A DNA stretch of 24,444 nucleotides, from positions 1-24,444 of the IMG/VR virus record IMGVR_UViG_3300025719_000007. One strand, 5' to 3'. This DNA is from a virus. The position numbers and the translations under genes were made by a program. Positions 1-7,521 of this stretch are shown here, in pieces. Every line of letters begins with the position of its first letter. Positions within the stretch are counted from its first letter, which is position 1. Below the pieces are notes generated by a model. That model was not told where the DNA came from and made no database searches. It saw nothing but the letters and a program-made list of their open reading frames with translations.

Positions 1-43
1 TCTTTCCTTTTTTAAATTCTAATTGTTCTACCGATATAGTCAT
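1..43 (-). CDS. start of an unidentified gene (partial, runs off the left edge)
   Basis: Only the first 14 codons lie in the window, reading MTISVEQLEFKKGK. The start is well supported: an AAGGAG ribosome binding site at 49-54 sits five bases before the ATG. The gene follows directly after an intrinsic terminator at 55-86, so its expression should depend on read-through, or on relief of that terminator. Function cannot be judged from 14 residues. Confidence 0.7.
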   Translation of the reverse strand, partial: MTISVEQLEFKKGK

Positions 44-54
44 TTTATCTCCTT

Positions 55-86
55 AAAAAAACGGGGGTTAGCAGGTCGGTACCCCC
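55..86 (-). terminator. intrinsic terminator directly before a ribosome binding site
   Basis: Read on the minus strand, GGGGGT (86-81) pairs with ACCCCC (68-63) around a 12-nt loop. One G and then seven U residues (61-55) follow. The U tract runs straight into the AAGGAG ribosome binding site of the next gene, whose ATG is at 43. This is the second of two terminators in tandem and could act as an attenuator for that gene. Confidence 0.8.
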
Positions 87-126
87 AGAACCGCCACAAA
101 GAAGCCACCCTGCCTGTAGCGAATTT

Positions 127-174
127 AAATAAAAAAAGAGGTACAAGCCCACTTGAGAAAGCCCGTACCCCTTT
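127..174 (-). terminator. intrinsic terminator with a 10-bp stem
   Basis: On the minus strand AAAGGGGTAC (174-165) pairs with GTACCTCTTT (144-135), ten pairs with one G-U. The loop is 20 nt, and the U tract continues to 131, followed by A and three more U. The loop holds CTCAAGTG (157-150), which is perfectly complementary to CACTTGAG further upstream at 248-241. It probably ends the short transcript that starts near 261. Confidence 0.8.
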
Positions 175-261
175 AGACATAACATCAAAGCCCAGACCAT
201 GAACTAGGCTAGTTATGCAGATAGTATTATTGTTGTGATACTCAAGTGTGTAGTTCATAGT
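127..261 (-). ncRNA. candidate structured phage small RNA or leader RNA
   Basis: A strong promoter (268-296) should start transcription at about 261, and an intrinsic terminator ends at about 127, giving an RNA of roughly 135 nt, or about 205 nt if it reads to the second terminator. The first 11 bases (261-251, ACTATGAACTA) pair with 206-196 (TAGTTCATGGT), ten Watson-Crick pairs and one G-U, so the 5' end would be sealed in a stem. The enclosed 44 nt can form a smaller AGTAT/ATACT hairpin (242-238 with 227-223). CACTTGAG (248-241) can pair with CTCAAGTG (157-150) in the terminator loop, which would make a pseudoknot. GGGCTT occurs three times (193, 164 and 150 as 5' ends). The only long ORF here crosses both terminators and has no ribosome binding site. 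I do not recognise a known RNA family. It could be a trans-acting RNA or a cis-acting leader of the gene starting at 43. Confidence 0.6.
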
Positions 262-267
262 ATGGTT

Positions 268-296
268 AATTTACACCCACACTAAGAGATTGTCAA
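268..296 (-). promoter_or_regulatory. sigma70-type promoter for the candidate small RNA
   Basis: On the minus strand a perfect -35 box TTGACA (296-291) is separated by exactly 17 bp from a -10 box TAAATT (273-268, four of six consensus bases). Initiation is expected near 261. It lies in the only gap between the virion gene block and the gene starting at 43, which is where a new transcription unit would be expected. Confidence 0.75.
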
Positions 297-303
297 CCCC
301 TTT

Positions 304-1413
304 CTAAAAGTTTTTAGGTTGCGGATACATGCTTCTTGACTTAAACTTTTTCTTTTCTGGGTACATCCCTACTTTTGATCTTCTGTCGTGAGTTTCTCTT
401 AGCCAAGGAAAAGGATCTAAGGCTGGCTGTACCTGTGCTGTCTCTGCCGCTTCCTGTAATGATGGAAGTCTTTGTTGTCGGTATCTACTCGTATCTGTCG
501 TTGCCCCACCAATATGGTGTGGAATGTTTCCAAGAGACATAGACCTAGCATTTGGATCTCCACCGGGTTCTATATATCTTCCAGTTAATCTGTCGTAACC
601 ACCAGCATCCACAACTTCCTGTATAGCATCTTTTTGGTTTAAAATACTACCATCATATATACTTGGGATGTGTGTTAACGCCTTGTTATTTATTCTTGGG
701 TCTGTAACGCCAACCGAATATTCAGAAGATTTACCACCTTGATTATTCAAAAACAATGGTCTTCCTTCTGGGGTGTATTCACCTGTTGGTTCACCTAATT
801 TTAGTGGTGGTGGAGTTCCAAAACCTTCCATAGCAAATTGTGGTGGTAGACCTACTTGTGGTTGCATTTGGGGGCGTTGCTCTTGCTTTGGCTGTTCCAT
901 GTCTATAGCCATGTCAATTATATGTTGTGGAAGACTAGCACCCCCACCTTCCCAACTAATTATTGGATTAATTATTTTACTTTTTACAGCACTATCATTA
1001 AAATCAATATCCCCTATCTTTATATCTTTTGGGTTTCTGGAATCTCCCATAGATTTTGCTATCATACTTGCATAATCAGCGGTCTTCTGTTCCCCTTGAT
1101 TTTTCCCATGCCATCGTGCTATTAAATCGTACAAGGATTTTTCATCACCAAGATTCTTGGCTTGTATTCTCAGGTTTCTTATGCCTGCCCTCAAGCCATG
1201 TGCTGGATCTATATATTGACCCATCGTATCTGTAAGTGACTTTTCATATTCCCCCTGCACCCCAAGTAACCCATTATATGGAATAACATTACCACTAGAA
1301 TTTCTTAAACTAACAGCCATCGGGTTGTTGTTATAAACCGTTCTTTTTGTTGTGTCAACATTCCTAGAACCTTTTAATCCCATCATAGAAACATCGTTTA
1401 GCAAACCTGCCAT
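304..1413 (-). CDS. virion protein with a putative peptidoglycan-hydrolase-like N-terminal domain
   Basis: This is a 369-residue protein. Residues about 28-130 follow the pattern of virion proteins that begin with an NNP motif, then a G.QG stretch, a G.RA..RNL segment, an L..LI.RW helix and a final Y...IAKSMG. That layout matches the P5-like structural proteins often annotated as virion transglycosylases; the match is by motif order only and the catalytic residues are not certain. Residues about 170-215 are Pro/Gln-rich linker. Residues about 220-300 hold a second motif seen in phage virion proteins (SVGVTDPRIN, then HIPSIYDG). The start has a G-rich ribosome binding site and overlaps the stop of the preceding gene as TAATG. 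As the last gene of the virion operon, it may open the cell wall during DNA entry, or serve in lysis, since no other endolysin is visible. Confidence 0.6.
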   Translation of the reverse strand: MAGLLNDVSMMGLKGSRNVDTTKRTVYNNNPMAVSLRNSSGNVIPYNGLLGVQGEYEKSLTDTMGQYIDPAHGLRAGIRNLRIQAKNLGDEKSLYDLIARWHGKNQGEQKTADYASMIAKSMGDSRNPKDIKIGDIDFNDSAVKSKIINPIISWEGGGASLPQHIIDMAIDMEQPKQEQRPQMQPQVGLPPQFAMEGFGTPPPLKLGEPTGEYTPEGRPLFLNNQGGKSSEYSVGVTDPRINNKALTHIPSIYDGSILNQKDAIQEVVDAGGYDRLTGRYIEPGGDPNARSMSLGNIPHHIGGATTDTSRYRQQRLPSLQEAAETAQVQPALDPFPWLRETHDRRSKVGMYPEKKKFKSRSMYPQPKNF

Positions 1414-1811
1414 TATATCCCCCCACCAAAATCGTTAAATCGTAAAAAGTTATATGTTTGTTTATGTTCTGGTGTGTTTGGTGCGTGTTCTGGATAATCC
1501 ATAGGGGCATTGTATCTGCCAGATTCATCAACCCAACCAGATGCTTCGTTAGGGTCTGTGCCATAACTTAGTAAGCCTTGATCTCTTGGAAATGCGTATT
1601 GCATATCATTACCTAATGGCTGTGGTTGGGGCATGTCAGTTTCCAGCATACCACCTCTTGGAAAACTTGCCATCAATCTTTGCCTGTCAAGCATCTCAAT
1701 TATTCTTGGGTCATTATACTTTTGAGTCAATGGCTGGCGTAAGTGTGGGTTAGCCCACATACCCCTGTCCTCATCACTCATGTAATCCCAGAATGGTGGT
1801 AGCTCGTTCAT
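1413..1811 (-). CDS. uncharacterised virion-operon protein, 132 aa
   Basis: This short, proline- and aspartate-rich protein is predicted to be soluble, with aromatic-rich ends (PPFWDYMSDEDRGMW at the N-terminus, YNFLRFNDFGGGI at the C-terminus). No known domain is recognised. It overlaps the upstream 537-aa gene by four bases (ATGA) and the downstream gene by one base, so the three are translationally coupled. The position among long internal-type proteins suggests a minor virion component, an inference from context only. Confidence 0.7.
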   Translation of the reverse strand: MNELPPFWDYMSDEDRGMWANPHLRQPLTQKYNDPRIIEMLDRQRLMASFPRGGMLETDMPQPQPLGNDMQYAFPRDQGLLSYGTDPNEASGWVDESGRYNAPMDYPEHAPNTPEHKQTYNFLRFNDFGGGI

Positions 1812-3421
1812 TTGTTGAGTAGACTTTTTAATTCTTTTAGTTCATCTTCAAGGTCTTTGATTCTTCCTGTTTGGAACAAGGTACGACTTGCTTGTTTGTA
1901 TGGAATACCATCTTTTAACCCTAACTTCCTTCCTAATGCCTCACCGCCTTTATATATTTTCCTTGGGATATAGCCAACTTTACCCAGACCTCTTGCTATC
2001 TCTCCTGTAAGTCTTGGTGACTGGGCACCCATGACACCTGCAATTGCAGGATTAAAACCAGATGCTCCTTGCATCCCAAGACCTGCAAAACCTGCCCCCA
2101 TTCTAGCTATACCTCTTGGTGTTTTTGGATTAAGTGCTTGGCCTGCAAGCGTATCAAATATTTCACCACTTTCATCTAGTGTCTTGAGTAGTTTTTCTCT
2201 ATGCCCTAAGCCTGCATTGACATTATCTCTCATGGCAGATTGGAGTTTTCTTAAAGTTGTATCTACTGGGACATCACCCCCCAAAGAAAGTGTTTTTTCA
2301 AGTTCCTTTTCTAATCTAATCGCTCCTGCGTAGTCATCCATCGCTTTAGCATACTCTGGCACATTTAACTTAATTTGATCTCTTATGTGTTTGTTCATGG
2401 ATGTGCGTAGTCGATTTGCGTGTTTGTGTTTTGCAGGGTTTATGTCTATAGAGTCCAATGCTTTTTTTAAAGAATCAAATCCTAACGCATCGTGCATATT
2501 GGGTCTTTTAGCCCAGTCCTCTAAGACTTGATACATCCTTTTCATCTTAGCCCTGTCTGTTGAATTTCTTACGAGTGAAACGCCACGATCTTGAGTAGTT
2601 CTCATTAGTTCACGCCAATGCTTACGAACCCCATCAAAATCTATTTTATTTGTTAAACCACTCCATTGTTCTTTATTAGCCCTATAATGATCTATTCTTT
2701 CTTTTGCCATTTTCTTCATCTGATCGTGGGCTTTTCTTACAACTTCTTCTGCTTCTACTGCTGTGCCACGCATACTTTTTGCTACCGTATCGCCACCTTC
2801 CAGTCCCTCTCTAAAAGCAGTTTTTAACGGGGTTGAACCCGAACCAGATAAAACTCCACCAACAACATCGGCTGATAAGTTACCTATTCCTTGTGCTGTG
2901 CCTGCGATACTTTTACCTGCTAAAGACAACGGATCTATACTAGAACCAAATTTAGCTACCACCTGCCCTGCTTTTGTAAGCCCCGGTATCTTTGCTGCCA
3001 ATGTACCACCACCACTTAACAACATGGACACATCACCCAAAGCACCTACAGGATCTTTTGCAATTGTTCGTTTTATATTTTCAAGGCCACCGTATCTTTC
3101 AGCAAAGAACCTACCTACTCCTCTGGCTAATTCCTCGTTGCCTTGTTCTTCTGGGATAGCTAGTTGGACTACACCCTTACCTAATTCATAAATTGATTTG
3201 GCGGTGTTGATAGGTTCTGAAACTGCTGTGTATATGTCAGTACCATATTGCCTAGCACTTCTACCAAAATTCTTGACAGCACCACCCATAACATCTTGTG
3301 CAGACATAGAACTTGGTTCTGTAGGCATGGTATCACCACCTCCTGCCCTAGCTTGGAGAGTGGCTAGTTCTTCCCTTTCTGACCGTTCCTTTAATATTTC
3401 GTATTCTTCTCTTTCAGTCAT
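1808..3421 (-). CDS. putative internal virion (DNA ejection) protein, 537 aa
   Basis: The N-terminus is a charged helix (REEYEILKERSEREELATLQ). Next comes a stretch of amphipathic and weakly hydrophobic segments, about residues 100-200, including a DPVGALGDVSMLLSGGG segment of the kind found in podovirus internal core proteins. The middle (about 220-430) is a long charged helical region, and the C-terminus returns to Gly/Ala-rich hydrophobic sequence before a closing acidic coil (LEDELKELKSLLNK). This alternation is typical of proteins stored in the capsid and expelled into the cell envelope. No enzymatic motif is seen. The ATG has no clear ribosome binding site and follows the previous stop by five bases, so reinitiation is likely. 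Confidence 0.6.
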   Translation of the reverse strand: MTEREEYEILKERSEREELATLQARAGGGDTMPTEPSSMSAQDVMGGAVKNFGRSARQYGTDIYTAVSEPINTAKSIYELGKGVVQLAIPEEQGNEELARGVGRFFAERYGGLENIKRTIAKDPVGALGDVSMLLSGGGTLAAKIPGLTKAGQVVAKFGSSIDPLSLAGKSIAGTAQGIGNLSADVVGGVLSGSGSTPLKTAFREGLEGGDTVAKSMRGTAVEAEEVVRKAHDQMKKMAKERIDHYRANKEQWSGLTNKIDFDGVRKHWRELMRTTQDRGVSLVRNSTDRAKMKRMYQVLEDWAKRPNMHDALGFDSLKKALDSIDINPAKHKHANRLRTSMNKHIRDQIKLNVPEYAKAMDDYAGAIRLEKELEKTLSLGGDVPVDTTLRKLQSAMRDNVNAGLGHREKLLKTLDESGEIFDTLAGQALNPKTPRGIARMGAGFAGLGMQGASGFNPAIAGVMGAQSPRLTGEIARGLGKVGYIPRKIYKGGEALGRKLGLKDGIPYKQASRTLFQTGRIKDLEDELKELKSLLNK

Positions 3422-3426
3422 TTGAT

Positions 3427-5208
3427 TTAATCATTACCAAATTTTTCCTCCAAATATTTCAGCCTGTCTCGATCTTTTTCGTTCAACGGTGTCAAAACTG
3501 CTTTCCCCACACCACTAGGATTATTCTGTGGGGTTCTGTATTTCTTTTTGTCCGTAATCTTTCCATCAGCATCTCTTTTGTAATAATAATTACCCATAGC
3601 GGCTCGTCTTGGGTCATAATACTTACCAACTTTTTTACCCCAGTCGGTGGTAGACTCCAAATCCAAACCTTCAGTGCTAATGCTATAATCAAGACCCTGA
3701 CCACCTGCCTCTTTAAGTGCTTTAATAAATGGGCTACTTTTTCTCTGGTAGTTTTTAATTTTATGCCGATACATTTTTTCTTGGATACGCATAAGCTCTC
3801 TTATTGATGCTTCGGTAAGTGATCCCGGATCTCCACCTACAATCTTTTCTGCGTACTCTCTATCAGCATCAGACAACCCAGTACCTGCACCAAATTGTTT
3901 AATAATCTGACCAACCTGATTACCCATTGAAGCAGCAAAAGCCACTGTGTTTTCAGCCTCTGAACCAGTATTTATACCAAACCTAGATTTAAGCATCATA
4001 TGGAACCCTGCTATTGGGTTTGCAAATGCACCTGATATTATTCCTTCGTCTAGGAATTTCTTAGATTCATAAAGGTTTCTCAAACCCAAGACATCCTGTT
4101 CAGCTTCAATTTGCATATCTGGGAGTTGCCTCATGGTATGCTCATACCCTTTTTTTAGGGCACCTGCCATTGGTGATTCAGTCCCTGCTTTCAGCCTATT
4201 CATTTCTCTTAAAAAATCTGTGTAATTACCTTCATACCCCTGTTTTTTTGCAACTGTAAATTCTTTGTAAGATGAAGGTTGACCTTTCATTGTGTCACCT
4301 GCTTCAGCTTTTAACTTCGCTGTTTCAGCTTCTGCTTTCCTTCTATCTGTAACACTCTTATATCCTTTTACGCCTGCACCCAATCCTGCTCTTAATCCAG
4401 TCCAAGGGCTACTGAATCCTTCTTTGTCGTAATAGCTATTTGGATCTAGTGCTGTTAATCCACTTGATAGCATAGCCATTCTATTAGGGTCATTAAATAA
4501 CCTACCAAAAAATCCAGACATACCAAACCTGCCCTGATCTCCACCTTGCGGCATACCAAATATGTTTGTATTAGGTCTTTGCTGCTGTTGTTGTTGCTGT
4601 TGTTGCCTATTAGCCATTATAGCTTGATCGACACCTGCACCACGAGGCATAGGACTGGGCGGCAATTGATTCGTAATTGGTTGTTGTGGTGAACTTGGTA
4701 TTGGATATTCACCGCCCGGTATTACTCTCCCAGTCATTTCATTTAACGGCATACCATTTTGAGTCAATCCTCCTGTAAATGGATTATCATTTGGGCTTGC
4801 AACTCGTGGCACAACATTTTCTCTTGGGAAGTTTGACGCAGGAGGTACTGCCACCATTGGAGGTGGATTTTTAGGCATAGCGTTTACATTGTCAATAAAT
4901 CTTTGATCTTGTTGTAATGGTGGGGGTCTGGAAAAGTTAGGTCTAGCCCCACCCCCAACGCCCTGCCCAAGTACACGCTGATCTTTAGTATCCAAATACT
5001 GTGCAACACCGCCAGTTGGGTTTGATGCTAAATGTTCTTTAATTGATATTTCGTTAGGTTGATTAATCAGTCCGGGTTGTGTTGGTGGAGCAGGTGGGTA
5101 CTTCGCCTTCTCACCTTCCATGAGTCTTCCAAACAGAGCCATTTTTTGTTCTTTACTGACGTTTAAACTCTGTATTCTGTCTATTTTTTCTTTTAATTCA
5201 GGGTTCAT
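3427..5208 (-). CDS. putative internal virion protein with polyglutamine tract, 593 aa
   Basis: Residues about 1-200 are low-complexity, rich in Pro, Gln and Asn, with an uninterrupted run of nine Gln encoded at 4579-4605 by mixed CAA and CAG codons. Residues about 225-300 hold FFGRLFNDPNRMAMLSSGL and a Gly/Ala-rich segment, an arrangement frequent in phage internal and ejection proteins. The C-terminal 250 residues are helical and charged, with a conserved-looking block from LPDMQIEAEQDVLGL to LREL-type helices. A GGAAG ribosome binding site precedes the start. The role is inferred from size, composition and position next to the other ejection-type genes; no catalytic signature is visible. 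Confidence 0.6.
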   Translation of the reverse strand: MNPELKEKIDRIQSLNVSKEQKMALFGRLMEGEKAKYPPAPPTQPGLINQPNEISIKEHLASNPTGGVAQYLDTKDQRVLGQGVGGGARPNFSRPPPLQQDQRFIDNVNAMPKNPPPMVAVPPASNFPRENVVPRVASPNDNPFTGGLTQNGMPLNEMTGRVIPGGEYPIPSSPQQPITNQLPPSPMPRGAGVDQAIMANRQQQQQQQQQRPNTNIFGMPQGGDQGRFGMSGFFGRLFNDPNRMAMLSSGLTALDPNSYYDKEGFSSPWTGLRAGLGAGVKGYKSVTDRRKAEAETAKLKAEAGDTMKGQPSSYKEFTVAKKQGYEGNYTDFLREMNRLKAGTESPMAGALKKGYEHTMRQLPDMQIEAEQDVLGLRNLYESKKFLDEGIISGAFANPIAGFHMMLKSRFGINTGSEAENTVAFAASMGNQVGQIIKQFGAGTGLSDADREYAEKIVGGDPGSLTEASIRELMRIQEKMYRHKIKNYQRKSSPFIKALKEAGGQGLDYSISTEGLDLESTTDWGKKVGKYYDPRRAAMGNYYYKRDADGKITDKKKYRTPQNNPSGVGKAVLTPLNEKDRDRLKYLEEKFGND

Positions 5209-5222
5209 ATTATCACTTCCAA

Positions 5223-6362
5223 TTAAATAAATGCGTAAGGTATTTCACTTAAGCCGAATGTAAAGTAAGCGGCTGCGGCTCTTATTGCAGCATCACCTGC
5301 TGTACTACCTGTTATCTTTTCACTTCCCGGCCCACCCATTATTAAATCTTTACCTATATTTGCGTATGCCAACCAAGGTTGTCCACCGCCACCTTGTAAT
5401 CCTGATGCTGCATCAGCAGTGCTTGAACCTGCTTGGATACTTCCAGTAGGCGTGCCACCTGCATTAAGTGAAGACCCAAATGGGGCACTGCCACCACCAA
5501 AACCGCCTTCAAAACCGCCTGTACCTGTCAAGCTGAGATGTCCAAGACCCTGTATACCTTCTGCCCCACCACCAAAACTACCAAGATGCCCAAGTCCTTG
5601 CAAACCACTTCCTGCACCTGCACCACTAAGCAAATTACTACTAGCTCCCATGCCACCACCACCAAAACTACCCGGTGCTGTTAATTGTGACATCTGCCCT
5701 GCTTTAGTGGCATTTTGAGCCGCTAACATAGGATCAGTAAGTTGATTACTTGCCCCAGTTGGGAGATACGGATTATTTTCGACTGGTTTCCAAGCTCCCT
5801 TCCCTAACTGTGAAGGAGTTGTTGGGTTATTCATCATATTGGTCAGCCGCATTCCTTCGTTTAGGTTGGCTTGTGAAGGAGGTATTATAGGATCTCCACC
5901 AAAACCAACATTAGCTTTTTCTAATTGTGCTAATTCTGACGGGCTTGGCTGTGGGTTAAATAAATTGCCTAAATCTCTTGGTGCATTTGAAAATCTATCA
6001 CTAACATCTGTTCCATACTGGCTTATTCTTTCTGATATAGTCTTATCACCAAGACTCCAAGGTTCTTTTCCTTCTACCCATACACCTGCTTTGTTATAAC
6101 CACCTTCAGTCCCTGTTGCAAAATCGTGTATGCCCTTGCCACCTTTAAACGCAAGACCTGCTTGGGTTATATCGTCACCAACATTTGACTGCGGAAATTT
6201 AGGAGCTTGTACGGTATTAACGTAACCAGAACCACGGTTCATAGGTGTTCTTTGACCTTGACCTTGAGTCCCAACTAGCTGGCTTAGATTTCGTCTACCT
6301 CTAGCCATTCTTTTGCGTTGTTCTTGTTCTCTTTCTCTACGAGATTTTACACCAAAACTCAT
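5223..6362 (-). CDS. glycine-rich virion-operon protein, 379 aa
   Basis: A very basic N-terminus (SRREREQEQRKRMARGRR) is followed by a long low-complexity region rich in Gly, Ser, Asn and Gln. Residues about 230-300 carry an imperfect repeat built on LQGLGHLGSFGGG and IQGLGHLSLTGTGG. The last 50 residues become more ordered and include an Ala-rich segment (GDAAIRAAAAYFTFGLSEIP). No enzymatic domain is recognised. The gene follows the previous stop by a single base and lies within the run of internal-protein candidates. A flexible virion or ejected protein fits best, but this is inference. Confidence 0.6.
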   Translation of the reverse strand: MSFGVKSRREREQEQRKRMARGRRNLSQLVGTQGQGQRTPMNRGSGYVNTVQAPKFPQSNVGDDITQAGLAFKGGKGIHDFATGTEGGYNKAGVWVEGKEPWSLGDKTISERISQYGTDVSDRFSNAPRDLGNLFNPQPSPSELAQLEKANVGFGGDPIIPPSQANLNEGMRLTNMMNNPTTPSQLGKGAWKPVENNPYLPTGASNQLTDPMLAAQNATKAGQMSQLTAPGSFGGGGMGASSNLLSGAGAGSGLQGLGHLGSFGGGAEGIQGLGHLSLTGTGGFEGGFGGGSAPFGSSLNAGGTPTGSIQAGSSTADAASGLQGGGGQPWLAYANIGKDLIMGGPGSEKITGSTAGDAAIRAAAAYFTFGLSEIPYAFI

Positions 6363-6363
6363 A

Positions 6364-7521
6364 TTATAGCCCCATTAATCCACCAAGAGCGGCAAGACCA
6401 CCTACACCTTGACCCAATTGGCCTGCTAATCCAAGTCCACCACGTTCTGCTGAAGCAGTTGTCGTTCCACCGTAGTTACCTTGAATCAGGTTCATGTAAT
6501 TCTGTAATTTCTGATCTTCTACGTTCTGATCGAACTGGTATCTATTGACATTTTCATCCAGTTGTTGCTGTGTCATTTCTCGTTGTCCATAACCCACATC
6601 ACCAAGACTTGTCATCATATCAATAGGTGCCTGTGCTACTGTTGGGTAAGCTCCTAGTCCAGCCCCTAACTTACTAGAAATTAAGGATTCTCCAAGTAAT
6701 GCTGGTTGGAATGCACCACTTGCTTGGGCTAACGCTTCTTGTGACCTTTGGCCTCTGGATTGCTCCATTAATTGAGCCGCACCCATCTGCTGTTGCTGTG
6801 CAGAATTAAAAGCATCCATACGAGATTGATTTGCAAAATCAGCAATTGATCTACCGACATTTCCTGCTGCAATACCTCCTGCTATATCACCTCTTGAACT
6901 ACCGCCCGGTTGATATGCTATTTGACTGGCTCTTAACGCAGGCATGACCTGCTCTTGAAAATTACCTACTGCATCACTAGTAAAACTATTTATTGCTTGA
7001 TCTATAAATGGATTCTGTTGAACACTGCCTGACAACATCTGCTGCATCAATGGACTTGCGTTTGCTTCGTCTAATATAGGTGCCCCAGTAAAGCCTGCTG
7101 AAGTTTGTAACGCTCCTTGACCAAAATCGCCCAAGCCTCTAGTTGCATTAAATATCGGGTTCGTATAAGGGTTAGCAAGCATCTCTCCAGTCAACGCACT
7201 TTCTGCACCAAAACTCATATTGGCAGGTCTTGCTCCTGTCGTATAATCTATAACTCCTTGTTGAAACGCAGTCTCATTCTGATTAAAAGGAGCAATCGTG
7301 TTACCGGGATAAAAATTAGGTTGACCTGAATTATATCTATTTTCTGCTGCTTCAAAGCCAGTTTTTAGGAATGGTTGTTGTCCTTCCCACGGATCAGCTT
7401 TTTGTATGGTTTGTGTGGAACCACCACCACCTGAACTACCGCCTTTTCCTCCACCCATCGGTGGGAGTTGACCTGTGATTAGATAATATGTGTATGCTTT
7501 TTTACTAAGGATTGTTTGCAT
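6364..7521 (-). CDS. putative internal or tail-associated virion protein, 385 aa
   Basis: The frame is open back to 7629, but the start is placed at the ATG at 7521, where GGAG lies six bases upstream; the longer version would overlap the preceding gene by 125 bp. The N-terminus is followed by a Gly/Ser linker and a segment WEGQQPFLKTGFEAA, then PNFYPGNTIAPFNQNETAFQ, a pattern I associate with a family of phage structural proteins of unknown function. The middle is Gln/Ala-rich and helical, and the C-terminus is a Gly/Leu-rich hydrophobic tail. It overlaps the upstream gene by 17 bp. Neighbours point to the ejection-protein set. Confidence 0.6.
   Translation of the reverse strand: MQTILSKKAYTYYLITGQLPPMGGGKGGSSGGGGSTQTIQKADPWEGQQPFLKTGFEAAENRYNSGQPNFYPGNTIAPFNQNETAFQQGVIDYTTGARPANMSFGAESALTGEMLANPYTNPIFNATRGLGDFGQGALQTSAGFTGAPILDEANASPLMQQMLSGSVQQNPFIDQAINSFTSDAVGNFQEQVMPALRASQIAYQPGGSSRGDIAGGIAAGNVGRSIADFANQSRMDAFNSAQQQQMGAAQLMEQSRGQRSQEALAQASGAFQPALLGESLISSKLGAGLGAYPTVAQAPIDMMTSLGDVGYGQREMTQQQLDENVNRYQFDQNVEDQKLQNYMNLIQGNYGGTTTASAERGGLGLAGQLGQGVGGLAALGGLMGL

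Noticed and set aside
40-258. 72-codon minus-strand frame across the left-end gap
   Set aside because: It crosses two intrinsic terminators, has no ribosome binding site, and its sequence looks unlike a folded protein. The RNA structure explains the same bases better. A leaderless reading of this frame cannot be fully excluded.
2031-3425. Several plus-strand frames of 75-142 codons opposite the 537-aa gene
   Set aside because: They mirror the minus-strand gene, are Pro/Ser/Leu-rich shadow sequences, and lack start signals.
4579-4605. CAA/CAG run as a possible microsatellite or assembly artefact
   Set aside because: The codons are mixed and the frame is intact on both sides, so it is treated as a real Gln tract of the protein.
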